Shown here: positions 16,639 to 24,064 of the stretch, piece after piece
Layout of the letters: every line of letters starts with the position of its first letter
Numbering within the stretch: the stretch's first letter is position 1
Source of the DNA: Bacillus_AD sp047238185
Lineage (GTDB): Bacteria > Bacillota > Bacilli > Bacillales > DSM-1321
Direction: 5' to 3'
Assembly (NCBI RefSeq): GCF_047238185.1
Contig: NZ_JBDFMI010000001.1
Coordinates: 2,728,001-2,792,000, forward strand
Length of the DNA stretch: 64,000 bases
Translations under genes and position numbers: made by a program
Notes under the pieces: model-generated
The model's input: the letters and a program-made list of their open reading frames with translations, nothing else
What the model was told of the DNA's origin: nothing
Database searches by the model: none

Positions 16639-17448
16639 ATGAGCAAGGTAATAAACTACTACAATCAATTTGATGAGTGGGGCAGGCTTGACCGTGCGCC
16701 GGTAGAATTCCAAGTGAATTGGCATTTTATAAAAAAATATTTGCCGGAAACAGGCATTATTCTGGACAACGGTGCGGGTCCAGGAAAATACTCGATGGAA
16801 CTTGCCAAAGAAGGTCACCGGATTACATTAACTGATTTAACGCCTCATCTCGTTGCTTCAGCAGCCAATAAGGCAAAAGAACTCCAATTAGAAAATCAAT
16901 TTGACGGTTTTTATGCAGCAGATGCAAGAGAACTTCATATGGTTAAGGATGGATGCTTTGATGCCGCTTTAATGCTTGGCCCTATGTATCATTTACAGGA
17001 AGAACAAGGCCGTATCCAGGCAATTAAAGAATTGTATAGAGTTACGGTGACGAATGGCGTAGTTTTTATCGCTTTTATGCCAAGAATCAGGCATATATTG
17101 ACTTCGCTTCTTTCACCTGAGCGCTGGAGGCCGAACAATCAAATGGACGCCATTATGGAATTTGCCCTAACAGGCTGTTTCAATCATAGTGATGAAGGGC
17201 GATTTACAGAGGCGTATTATTTCAATATTGAAGATATCATTCCATTTATGGAAGAACACGGATTTGAAACGTTAGAACTAATAGGCTCTAATCCAGGAAC
17301 GATCTTGGACAGCCATAATTGGGACTATTGGACAAACAAAGGTGAACACGAAATGGAAAAACTGATGTCGTTCATTAAAGAAAGTGCTGCAGATCCTTTT
17401 ATTCTTGGCATATCAAGCCATCTGCTTTATATTGGGAGAAAAAAATGA
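16639..17448 (+). CDS. Class I SAM-dependent methyltransferase
   Basis: A 269-residue methyltransferase with the SAM-binding motif ILDNGAGPGKYSMELAKEGHRITLTDLTP (DxGxGxG equivalent followed by an acidic residue) and post-motif region DAALMLGPMYHL; GPMYHL is typical of the UbiE/Methyltransf_11 type in Bacillus. The ATG at 16639 follows AAGGTGG. The substrate is unknown. Single-gene unit ending at a hairpin at 17502-17522. Confidence 0.82.
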   Translation: MSKVINYYNQFDEWGRLDRAPVEFQVNWHFIKKYLPETGIILDNGAGPGKYSMELAKEGHRITLTDLTPHLVASAANKAKELQLENQFDGFYAADARELHMVKDGCFDAALMLGPMYHLQEEQGRIQAIKELYRVTVTNGVVFIAFMPRIRHILTSLLSPERWRPNNQMDAIMEFALTGCFNHSDEGRFTEAYYFNIEDIIPFMEEHGFETLELIGSNPGTILDSHNWDYWTNKGEHEMEKLMSFIKESAADPFILGISSHLLYIGRKK

Positions 17449-17501
17449 AGTTCAGTTTCAGTGAACAACCATATATAGCATTCCTCCTCACAACAAACAG
17501 A

Positions 17502-17522
17502 CTGCCGTCATCCAGACGGCAG
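17502..17522. terminator. Terminator between methyltransferase and rhodanese operon
   Basis: Eight-base arms CTGCCGTC and GACGGCAG with a 5-base loop, followed by TAATCTTATTT on the plus strand. It also sits just past the last gene of the convergent rhodanese operon. Confidence 0.75.
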
Positions 17523-17527
17523 TAATC

Positions 17528-17680
17528 TTATTTAATCAGATATTCATATATGAGAAAGCCTGCGCCAACCACTATCCAAAGAAGGACACCAGGACAAATG
17601 GGCAAAGGCAGAAATGCCTTCTTCCCCGCTTTTTTGAACGGAATGCCGCAGCTCCCTGTTTTACAGCTTTTGTTGTCCAT
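17528..17680 (-). CDS. Small cysteine-containing membrane protein, rhodanese operon
   Basis: A 50-residue protein, MDNKSCKTGSCGIPFKK at the start and one transmembrane helix (PGVLLWIVVGAGFLIYEYL) at the end. Two cysteines spaced CKTGSC on the cytosolic side and a third just before the helix (PICPG) suggest a metal or sulfur role. The ATG follows GGGAGGGG; the longer frame to 17719 has no such site. It is last in an operon with two rhodaneses, so sulfane-sulfur handling is a reasonable but unproven guess. Confidence 0.65.
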   Translation of the reverse strand: MDNKSCKTGSCGIPFKKAGKKAFLPLPICPGVLLWIVVGAGFLIYEYLIK

Positions 17681-17715
17681 TAGTTCCCCTCCCTTGGAAT
17701 CAGAGGTGTTCATTT

Positions 17716-18012
17716 TCATTCTGTTTCACCTTTCCAGGCAAGCATTCCCCCTGCCATATTCAATACGTTGAATCCTTGATAATCAAGAAAATTGGCAGCT
17801 TGGGAGCTCCTGCCTCCCGATTGGCATACAAGAATGTATTCATTATGTTTATTTAATTCATTCATCTTAAATTCCAATAAGCCTAAAGGAATATTAATGG
17901 CTCCCGGTATTTTTCCCTGTGCCACTTCTGACGTTTCCCTTACATCGATCAGATTCGGTTTTTTTCCTTCATTCAATAATGCTTGTACTTCTTCTGGAGT
18001 GATATTTTTCAT
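17716..18012 (-). CDS. Single-domain rhodanese-like sulfurtransferase
   Basis: A 98-residue rhodanese domain. NLIDVRETSEVAQGKIPGAINIPL is the conserved first half and VCQSGGRSSQAANFL holds the active-site loop CQSGGRS, with the persulfide-carrying cysteine. These small enzymes move sulfane sulfur between thiols in the cytosol. It lies 19 bases after the membrane-anchored rhodanese on the same strand and just before the small cysteine-rich protein gene. Confidence 0.9.
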   Translation of the reverse strand: MKNITPEEVQALLNEGKKPNLIDVRETSEVAQGKIPGAINIPLGLLEFKMNELNKHNEYILVCQSGGRSSQAANFLDYQGFNVLNMAGGMLAWKGETE

Positions 18013-18031
18013 CCCATTGCCTCCTCACTGT

Positions 18032-18385
18032 TTAATGCCAGGCGCTCATACCGCCTTTTACATTTGTTACATGCTGGAATCCCAATTTCTTTAATTCTTT
18101 GCTGGCCTTACTGCTTCGCATTCCGCTTTGGCAAATAACGACCACTTCTTTTTCTTTCGATAGTTTGGATTGTTTATTTTGGATGTCCCCTAGGGGTATA
18201 TTTTGGAACTGTCTAATATGATTGCCTCTGTATTCCCCCGGTGTCCGTACATCAATAAATTGTTTATCTTTATCGTTCAGCTCATTCTTTAATTGGCTTG
18301 TCGTAATCTGGCGTACCCCTTTTGCCGGCATCATCCGCCATACTAAGAACAGAATAATTGCGGCAATAATAATAATGGTTGTCAT
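18032..18385 (-). CDS. Membrane-anchored rhodanese (YqhL-like)
   Basis: A 117-residue protein with one N-terminal transmembrane helix (MTTIIIIAAIILFLVW) and a rhodanese domain (FIDVRTPGEYRGNHIRQFQNIPLG, active loop CQSGMRSS, ending KGGMSAWH). The topology resembles B. subtilis YqhL. It should face the cytosol and accept sulfur near the membrane. It is the first enzyme of the operon downstream of the CsoR-like gene. Confidence 0.88.
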   Translation of the reverse strand: MTTIIIIAAIILFLVWRMMPAKGVRQITTSQLKNELNDKDKQFIDVRTPGEYRGNHIRQFQNIPLGDIQNKQSKLSKEKEVVVICQSGMRSSKASKELKKLGFQHVTNVKGGMSAWH

Positions 18386-18430
18386 ATTCCTGCTTCCTCC
18401 TCTTGGTTACCTTATTAGGATATTTATTGC

Positions 18431-18688
18431 TTATCTGCTTTTAATGATAAGCTGTACTGCATCAGACAGTTGTTGATCATGGGCTGGCGACATTTTACTG
18501 CCTTGGATGCAATGGACCATATGGTTGCTTATTGAATAATCAATAGCTGAATTGATGTCTTCACGGGCTTCTCCTAATTCATCTACGATTTTTTTAAACC
18601 CTTCTTTCTGCTCCATCAAGCCCAAAACATGGTGGATCTGGAATTCTGCTTTTTGAATAGAACATATAGTTTGTTGATCATACATCAC
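18431..18688 (-). CDS. Divergent CsoR/CstR family repressor-like protein
   Basis: An 85-residue protein of the DUF156 (CsoR, RcnR, FrmR, CstR) family, recognised by the helical layout and the conserved C-terminal HMVHC segment. Alignment by eye to Bacillus YrkD-type proteins shows that the first sensing cysteine (the D-C-x-D-I position) is replaced by GFKKIV, and that the basic RxxRIEGQ segment used for DNA contact is IQKAEFQI. An extra cysteine occurs at residue 9. A GGAGGG site precedes adjacent GTG and ATG codons. It heads the rhodanese operon, so it resembles a persulfide-sensing CstR, but both sensing and DNA binding may be altered. Confidence 0.75.
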   Translation of the reverse strand: MMYDQQTICSIQKAEFQIHHVLGLMEQKEGFKKIVDELGEAREDINSAIDYSISNHMVHCIQGSKMSPAHDQQLSDAVQLIIKSR

Positions 18689-18750
18689 AGCTATCCCTCC
18701 TTTACGAAGATATAACGGCCTCTTAATAAAGCGGATGTTCTATAAAGGTG

Positions 18751-18779
18751 ATTATATACCCAATGGGGTATATTTGCAA
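18751..18779 (-). promoter_or_regulatory. Promoter with CsoR-type operator in its spacer
   Basis: On the minus strand TTGCAA (18774-18779) and TATAAT (18751-18756) are 17 bases apart. The inverted repeat ATATACCC/GGGTATAT with a 4-base centre (18754-18773) fills the spacer and overlaps the -10, the usual place and shape of a CsoR/CstR-family operator (C-run and G-run flanked by AT). It controls the CsoR-like/rhodanese operon. Confidence 0.75.
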
Positions 18780-18827
18780 CAATAAGAACTCCTATTTTAA
18801 AGATCCTTCCGACAGCGCCGGCTAAAG

Positions 18828-18855
18828 AAAAAGGCTACCAATCATGATAGCTTTT
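18828..18855 (-). terminator. Probable terminator of the DinB-like gene
   Basis: A hairpin formed by AAAAGCTA and TAGCcTTTT with a loop containing ATCATGATTGG, followed on the minus strand by TTTTTC. One mismatch in the stem; it lies 15 bases after the stop codon. Confidence 0.5.
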
Positions 18856-18869
18856 ACTTTTATCAATTT

Positions 18870-19376
18870 TTATTTCTGCATTTTCTTCAATATACGGATT
18901 TGGCCTCTATGATTCAGCTCATCCTCAAATACATGGAACCAAAGAAAGTAGTGATTGGCAGAATCCTTTCCCCACATTACTTCGCTGTTAAGCCACTCGT
19001 CATCTCTTTTCCTGAATTCCTCCAAAGTTGCCGAGCGCACGGTAGCCAATTTATCCAAGTAAAACGATAATGGGTTCCCTTTAACGTGAATTCTGGCTTC
19101 ATCCCCCAACTCAAGCCCTAATTTCAGTTCCTCTAATTCTTTCAGTGTCGGCTCTCTTTTTTCAAACGTATCTATTTGGTAATACCGTTCCACTGCTGCC
19201 ATGTGAAGTAATAGGGCACCGATTGAATTGCTACCCTCATATGGCAGATAATCAAGCTGTTCAATAGTTAGACCTTCTACTGCCCATAATGTTGTATTCC
19301 TTGCATACTCCATCATTGATACAAGTTGGCCGATCTGGGGTGTAAAGCCGTCTTTTTTCTGGATTTTCAAATCCAT
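18870..19376 (-). CDS. DinB/DUF664 family putative metal-dependent transferase
   Basis: A 168-residue four-helix protein of the DinB superfamily. The metal-binding histidines are visible as HMAAVE in helix 2 and HVFEDELNHRGQ in the last helix, the triad used by bacillithiol and mycothiol transferases such as BstA. WAVEGLTIEQLDYLP and NSIGALLLH are typical DUF664 text. Such enzymes may join thiols to electrophiles. The ATG follows GGAGGAG. Function is by family only. Confidence 0.82.
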   Translation of the reverse strand: MDLKIQKKDGFTPQIGQLVSMMEYARNTTLWAVEGLTIEQLDYLPYEGSNSIGALLLHMAAVERYYQIDTFEKREPTLKELEELKLGLELGDEARIHVKGNPLSFYLDKLATVRSATLEEFRKRDDEWLNSEVMWGKDSANHYFLWFHVFEDELNHRGQIRILKKMQK

Positions 19377-19471
19377 ACTATCTCCTCCTTCCTTGCCACT
19401 CCGAATTATAACAATATTTCAATAATTCTTCTATTCAATCTTCCTTTTGTTTTCCATTTGTGGACAAACAC

Positions 19472-19500
19472 TTGTATATTGCACTATTAATAATTATGAT
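19472..19500 (+). promoter_or_regulatory. Sigma-A promoter of the TrmB regulator
   Basis: TTGTAT (19472-19477) and TATGAT (19495-19500) are 17 bases apart. An AT-rich dyad TAATAATTATGATAA (19488-19502) overlaps the -10 and resembles a Fur/PerR box with two mismatches, but the base composition makes chance similarity likely. Confidence 0.45.
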
Positions 19501-19549
19501 AATACATACATTGAATAAGATCGTCTTCAACAGCAATAAAGGAGGGCCT

Positions 19550-20308
19550 ATGTTAAAAGAATTCGGTTTTTCCCAATATGAAAGCCAAGTATATGAGGTT
19601 CTCGTTTCAAGCGATGAACCGATGGATGTCACCATGATCGCCAAGTATTCCAGTGTTCCAAAGACAAAAATATACGAAGTCATCTCTCGCATGGTCGATA
19701 AAGGAATGGTGATGGAAGCAATCTCTGAAAAGAAAAAAATGTATACAGCCCTTCCATTGGAATTAGCTGTAGAGAGGCTAACGGCCGAGTTTCAGGAGAA
19801 TATCAATAAATTCAAGGAAAATACGTCAAAAAGAACATTTTCCGATGACCGGGTTTGGAGCTTTAAAGTCCAATCCACGATCGAGGCACAGACCAAGCAA
19901 CTGATCAAGCAAGCTAAAAAATCAATCACCATTTCGGGCTGGAATGAAGACTTCAAAAAATATGTTTCCCTGTTAGAAGAGAAGGAACAGGCAGGAATCG
20001 AAGTGAAAGCGCACGTTGTAGGCGACATATCCGCTAACCTTTCCCACCTTTATTACTTCATTCCCACAAAAGAGGATGTATTTCTTGAACCTTTTCAATT
20101 ACTGATTATTGATGACCGTGAAATCATTTTTGCAACAGCCGAAGAAGGTTCCTGGCAGGCTATCCGTACGATGTCACAGCCTTTTGTCAAAGTATTTGCC
20201 GAGTTTTTCTATCATGATGTCGTTCTGACCAAGATTTTAGGAAAATATAATGAGACATTGATGAACGACCCGGAGATTAAAAATATCGTAACAAAATTGC
20301 GCTTTTAA
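19550..20308 (+). CDS. TrmB family transcriptional regulator
   Basis: A 252-residue regulator: an N-terminal TrmB winged helix (LKEFGFSQYESQVYEVLVSSDEPMDVTMIAKYSSVPKTKIYEVISRMVDKGMV) and a C-terminal phospholipase D-like sensor region (AKKSITISGWNEDFKKYVSLLEEKEQAGIEVKAHVVGD). In archaea TrmB proteins bind sugars; ligands of bacterial members are mostly unknown. The ATG at 19550 follows GGAGGG, which excludes the longer frame from 19460. No target gene is obvious nearby. Confidence 0.85.
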   Translation: MLKEFGFSQYESQVYEVLVSSDEPMDVTMIAKYSSVPKTKIYEVISRMVDKGMVMEAISEKKKMYTALPLELAVERLTAEFQENINKFKENTSKRTFSDDRVWSFKVQSTIEAQTKQLIKQAKKSITISGWNEDFKKYVSLLEEKEQAGIEVKAHVVGDISANLSHLYYFIPTKEDVFLEPFQLLIIDDREIIFATAEEGSWQAIRTMSQPFVKVFAEFFYHDVVLTKILGKYNETLMNDPEIKNIVTKLRF

Positions 20309-20324
20309 TCTCTCTTCTCTTTAT

Positions 20325-20361
20325 AAAAACGGAAGCAAACGTTTGGTTTGCTTCCGTTTTT
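20325..20361. terminator. Bidirectional terminator
   Basis: Sixteen-base perfect arms (AAAAACGGAAGCAAAC and its complement) around a GTTTG loop, between the end of the TrmB gene and the end of the convergent VOC gene. Confidence 0.92.
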
Positions 20362-20372
20362 ATATTTACCTT

Positions 20373-20750
20373 TTACTTTTCCATCACTGCAAAATAATTG
20401 CCTTCATTATCAGTAAAATTGAATACTCTTCCCGAAGGCATCGTCACCATTTCCCCTACTGTTATCTGTTGCTTGGACAAATCATCATATAATTGATCGA
20501 TATTTTCCGAGAAGAACAGTAAAGAAGGCGTGCCGAGCTGCAATTCAGGAGACATTTTGGCGACTACTTCTTTATTATGCAAAATAATGCTTGTCTCATT
20601 GTCCTTGATTGGGGCAATCTCGATCCATCTCATACCCTGGCCGTAATCTCCTTCAGAAATGATGCTGAATCCGACTTTTTCTGTCCAAAATGCAGCTGCC
20701 TCATCTTGATTTTTTACATATAGCATAATCTGGCCGACTTTTTTAATCAT
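20373..20750 (-). CDS. VOC (glyoxalase/bleomycin resistance) family protein
   Basis: A 125-residue single VOC domain made of two beta-alpha-beta-beta-beta units: IMLYVKNQDEAAAFWTEKVGFSI opens the first and LYDDLSKQQITVGEMVTMPSGRVFNFTDNEGNYFAVME closes the second; the final Glu is a usual metal ligand. Members are lyases, dioxygenases or drug-binding proteins. The ATG at 20750 follows GGGAG; the upstream 31 codons of the open frame have no family features. Confidence 0.82.
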   Translation of the reverse strand: MIKKVGQIMLYVKNQDEAAAFWTEKVGFSIISEGDYGQGMRWIEIAPIKDNETSIILHNKEVVAKMSPELQLGTPSLLFFSENIDQLYDDLSKQQITVGEMVTMPSGRVFNFTDNEGNYFAVMEK

Positions 20751-20993
20751 CCATTTCACTCCCTTGCCATTTCTTGAATCATAACACCGCTTGAAATATC
20801 TTACAATTAGAGACTTTAAACAAGCCATATTTACCAAATGCAATATAGCCTTAAATGCGAGTGCAAACGTTTTCCAACGATCATAGTTTTCTCTCCATTG
20901 CCCTGTTTTTTTCGAAAATAATGCTAAATATTTGTAAAAATAATCAATTAATCATTATAATCAGTTTCTGTAGCTTTCACTGGAGGGATTATT

Positions 20994-22229
20994 TTGAGTA
21001 CTATTTTTATCTTGTTCTTATTTTATTATCCGCTAATCATGGGGCTCGTTTGGATAATTGGAGGGATTATTTACTACATCCGTCGTGAAAGAAAGGATAT
21101 TCCTCTTTCTGACGATGCTAGTTTGCCTTTTGTATCAATCCTTATACCTGCACATAATGAAGAAAAAATAATTAAAGAAACCGTGCATTTTACCTCTCTG
21201 TTAAACTATCCAGACTATGAAATTATAGTTATTAACGATGGAAGCACTGACCAAACGATGCAAATCTTAAATGGAATAATGGATCAATATCCAAGATTGC
21301 GTGTAGTCGACATCCAACAAAATAAAGGCAAAGCAAATGCATTGGAGCAAGGTGTGTTAGCAGCAAAAGGCGAATTTATCGCAACCATCGACAGCGATGC
21401 CATCTTGGATAAGGATGCTCTTAAGTATGTCATGCCAAACTTCATCACACCACGAAATAGCGAACGGGTCGGTGCTGTCACCGGAAATCCAAGAATTCGC
21501 AACAGGACAACTCTCTTATCTAAAATCCAATTAGTTGAGTATGCAAGCATCATAGGACTTATTAAGAGAACCCAGCGAATTATGGGAAAGGTCATGACTG
21601 TATCCGGGGTATTCGCTGTTTTTAGAAAAAAGGCTCTTATTGATGTCGGGATGTAGGATAAGGATTTAGCGACTGACGACATCGGCATTACATGGAAGCT
21701 ACAAAGGAAGTTCTGGGATATCCGCTATGAACCGAAAGCTTTCTGTTGGATGCGGGTTCCTGAAACAATAAAAGGGATTTGGAATCAACGGATAAGATGG
21801 ACCCAAGGCGGAATAGAGGTCATATTCCGGCATCGCACTATTTTTACGGATTGGCGCCAGAGAAGGTTGTTCCCTGTTTTTATTGAACAATTATTGAGCA
21901 TACTCTGGTCAATTACTTGGTTCTTCGCCCTGCTTACGGCAATCTATCAGTTTGTATGCAATCAAGCCTTTCTTTCGCCATTTATTTGGATTGGAAATTA
22001 TTTGGCTTTCATATGCATTCTACAATTGTTAACGGCTCTATTTATTGAACGGCATTACGAAAAGAACATACTCAAATATATGGTTTGGGCAGTCTGGTAC
22101 CCGTTAGTCTACTGGCATATAAATGCCTTGCTTGTCATTTTTTCCTTGCCGAAAGCAACAAGGATTTTCAGAAAGAATAAATCTGAGTATGCAACATGGA
22201 AGAGTCCTGACCGCGGATTGGATGTGTAA
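20994..22229 (+). pseudogene. pgaC: PgaC/IcaA-like polysaccharide synthase interrupted by one in-frame TAG
   Basis: Read through, this is a 411-residue GT2 membrane synthase like poly-N-acetylglucosamine synthase PgaC/IcaA, starting at a TTG after GGAGGG. N-terminal helices, VINDGSTDQT, DSDAILD and VGAVTGNPRIRNR are present. At 21654-21656 a TAG codon interrupts the frame between IDVGM and DKDLATDDIGITWKLQ. Homologues have Trp here (VGxW), so TGG to TAG is the simplest change. The catalytic base region (TDD, normally TED), the QxxRW motif (QRIRW) and the last membrane helices lie after the stop and remain intact in the same frame. The first fragment alone could not be active. Sequencing error or suppression are alternatives. 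Confidence 0.88.
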
Positions 22230-22247
22230 ACAGGAAAGGAGCTTACA

Positions 22248-22613
22248 ATGGTTATACAACAAAAGAAAAAGAAAGCAAGAACGATGATAGAATTGGCCGT
22301 TACACTCTTCGGATGGGCCTTTTTACTTAGCTTCTTATATATTCTCATTCGTTCTTTCAAATTTTCTTTCAATCTCTCATTCAGTACATTGACGATCGCT
22401 AATATCAATTCAATTGTGCTCTTTACAATATTGATTATTTTTATGAGTTTATCACTATTTTTCTTTTGGGTTACCTACAATAAAAAAAGATACGGCCATT
22501 TGACTCGAAGAAAATTCCCAGCAGACACTACAGTGGCACAAGTGGCTGAATACTATTCTCTATCCGAGGAAGAAGTGCTCAACCTACAAAAAAATAGGCA
22601 CATCATTCGATAG
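22248..22613 (+). CDS. pgaD: PgaD-like small membrane subunit
   Basis: A 121-residue protein with two transmembrane helices (about residues 14-36 and 50-74) and a basic/polar cytosolic tail (NKKRYGHLTRRKFPADTTVAQVAEYYSLSEEEVLNLQKN). Position 18 bases after the pgaC-like gene and this layout match PgaD, the partner that stabilises PgaC and in E. coli helps bind cyclic di-GMP. The ATG follows AAAGGAG. No pgaA/B or icaB deacetylase genes are nearby. Confidence 0.7.
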   Translation: MVIQQKKKKARTMIELAVTLFGWAFLLSFLYILIRSFKFSFNLSFSTLTIANINSIVLFTILIIFMSLSLFFFWVTYNKKRYGHLTRRKFPADTTVAQVAEYYSLSEEEVLNLQKNRHIIR

Positions 22614-22739
22614 CTCTAATGAAAGAGTGGACAATCATGTTCACTCTTTTATTTTTGCCTATGGGTTCCCTATCTTCTGTCAGCCTGTAAAACTATTGCT
22701 TGATAATCTATCTCATATGGGATAACATGTAATAGTTGT

Positions 22740-22761
22740 TTTTACCACAACAGTGGTAAAA
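22740..22761. promoter_or_regulatory. Inverted repeat operator upstream of the MFS gene
   Basis: Perfect 9-base arms TTTTACCAC and GTGGTAAAA with an AACA centre; the symmetry continues outward to TTGTT/ACAA with one inserted base. It lies 33 bases before the MFS start codon, a typical repressor position for drug exporters. No regulator gene is adjacent. Confidence 0.6.
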
Positions 22762-22793
22762 CAATTCCGTGAGATTAGGAGGGACTTTTTTTT

Positions 22794-23969
22794 ATGAATT
22801 TTAAAGTATATATTCTTGCCGTTTCTACCTTTGTTGTCGGTATGGTAGAATTGGTCATCGGCGGAATTTTGCCATTAATATCAAAGGATTTAAATATAAG
22901 TATATCCGCGGCAGGGCAGCTAATTACTGCATTCGCCCTTGTGCTGGCTATTGCAGGGCCAATTACGATGGCTGCCACTTCGAAAATTGAACGAAAAAAA
23001 TTGTACTTAGGAGCATTAGCCATTTTCCTGATTGGGAACTTGATTTCCTTTTTTAGCCACACTTTTGAAATGCTAATGCTGGCCAGGATTTTCACCGCCA
23101 TTGCAGCATCATTATTGATTGTCCTTTCGCTGACAATCGCCCCGAAGATTGTGGCACCGGCTTACCAGGCGCGTGCAATAGGGGTTATTTCGATGGGAAT
23201 AAGCGCAGCACTGGTTCTTGGCGTACCGCTTGGTGTATTGATCGGCGAAATGTTTGGGTGGAGAATGTTATTCTTGCTCATTGCCTTCTTGGCTTTAGTC
23301 GCCATGGGAGTAATATATAAGTACCTGGATGAACTTCCACCGGATACGATGGTACCGTTGCGTGAACAGTTTGCATCTCTCAAAAGCAGCAAAATCATTT
23401 CCGCCCATTTAGTGACAATGCTTATGCTTGCAGGACACTATGTGCTCTATGCCTATTTGACTCCCTTCCTGCAGGATCGCCTGGATTTCGGTCCAATGTG
23501 GATCAGTGCCACCTATTTTGTCTTTGGGTTGGCAGCTGTTACCGGCGGTGGAATGGGAGGATTGCTTTCAGACCGGCTAGGAGCCAAAAAGAGCATTCTG
23601 CTGATGACAGCAACGTTTGCTATTGTTCTCTTTCTAATGCCGTTTTCCACATACGTTAAAGTACTGTTCCCTGTATTTCTGATGATCTGGGGCGCATTAA
23701 GCTGGGCTGTATCTCCTGCCCAACAGAGTTATTTAATCCAAACGGCACCTGAATCTGCCGGCATTCAACAAAGTTTCAACCAATCTGCCTTGCAACTTGG
23801 CATTGCCCTCGGTTCAGCCATCGGCGGAATTGTTATTGAACATAACCCTGTCACGGCAAATGCCTGGGTTGGCGGCATCCTTGCATTGCTTGCATTTGGA
23901 TGTGCTGTTTTCTCCTTAACAAGACCTGCATTAAGCAAGAAAAAACAACAAGTACAGCATGCCAGCTAA
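22794..23969 (+). CDS. MFS transporter, DHA1 drug/sugar efflux type
   Basis: A 391-residue, 12-helix major facilitator. The N-terminus (FVVGMVELVIGGILPLISKDLNISISAAGQLITAFAL), the motif A-like loop KIERKKLYLGALAIF, motif C (GVISMGISAALVLGVPLGVLIGEMFGWR) and GGLLSDRLGAKKSI place it with AraJ/YdhP/YbcL-type exporters. The likely cargo is a drug, sugar or nucleoside. ATG after AGGAGGG. A palindromic operator precedes it and a strong terminator follows. Confidence 0.88.
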   Translation: MNFKVYILAVSTFVVGMVELVIGGILPLISKDLNISISAAGQLITAFALVLAIAGPITMAATSKIERKKLYLGALAIFLIGNLISFFSHTFEMLMLARIFTAIAASLLIVLSLTIAPKIVAPAYQARAIGVISMGISAALVLGVPLGVLIGEMFGWRMLFLLIAFLALVAMGVIYKYLDELPPDTMVPLREQFASLKSSKIISAHLVTMLMLAGHYVLYAYLTPFLQDRLDFGPMWISATYFVFGLAAVTGGGMGGLLSDRLGAKKSILLMTATFAIVLFLMPFSTYVKVLFPVFLMIWGALSWAVSPAQQSYLIQTAPESAGIQQSFNQSALQLGIALGSAIGGIVIEHNPVTANAWVGGILALLAFGCAVFSLTRPALSKKKQQVQHAS

Positions 23970-23972
23970 CAA

Positions 23973-24012
23973 AAAAACGCTCTTCAGCCATTCCAGGCAG
24001 AAGAGCGTTTTT
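23973..24012 (+). terminator. Terminator of the MFS gene
   Basis: AACGCTCTTC and GAAGAGCGTT form a perfect stem with a 14-base loop, flanked by A6 and T5 runs, a few bases after the stop codon. Confidence 0.85.
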
Positions 24013-24064
24013 CATATTCAATCGACAAGAGGCAAAGCATACACACGTTAATGATATTAAAGCT

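Noticed and set aside
19488..19502. PerR/Fur box before the TrmB gene
   Set aside because: Two mismatches in a very AT-rich stretch; not distinctive enough to report as a site.
21654..21656. Programmed recoding (pyrrolysine) at the amber codon in the pgaC-like gene
   Set aside because: The position is Trp in homologues, no pylT/pylS-like context is known in Bacillales, and no stimulatory structure is evident; a mutation or error is simpler.
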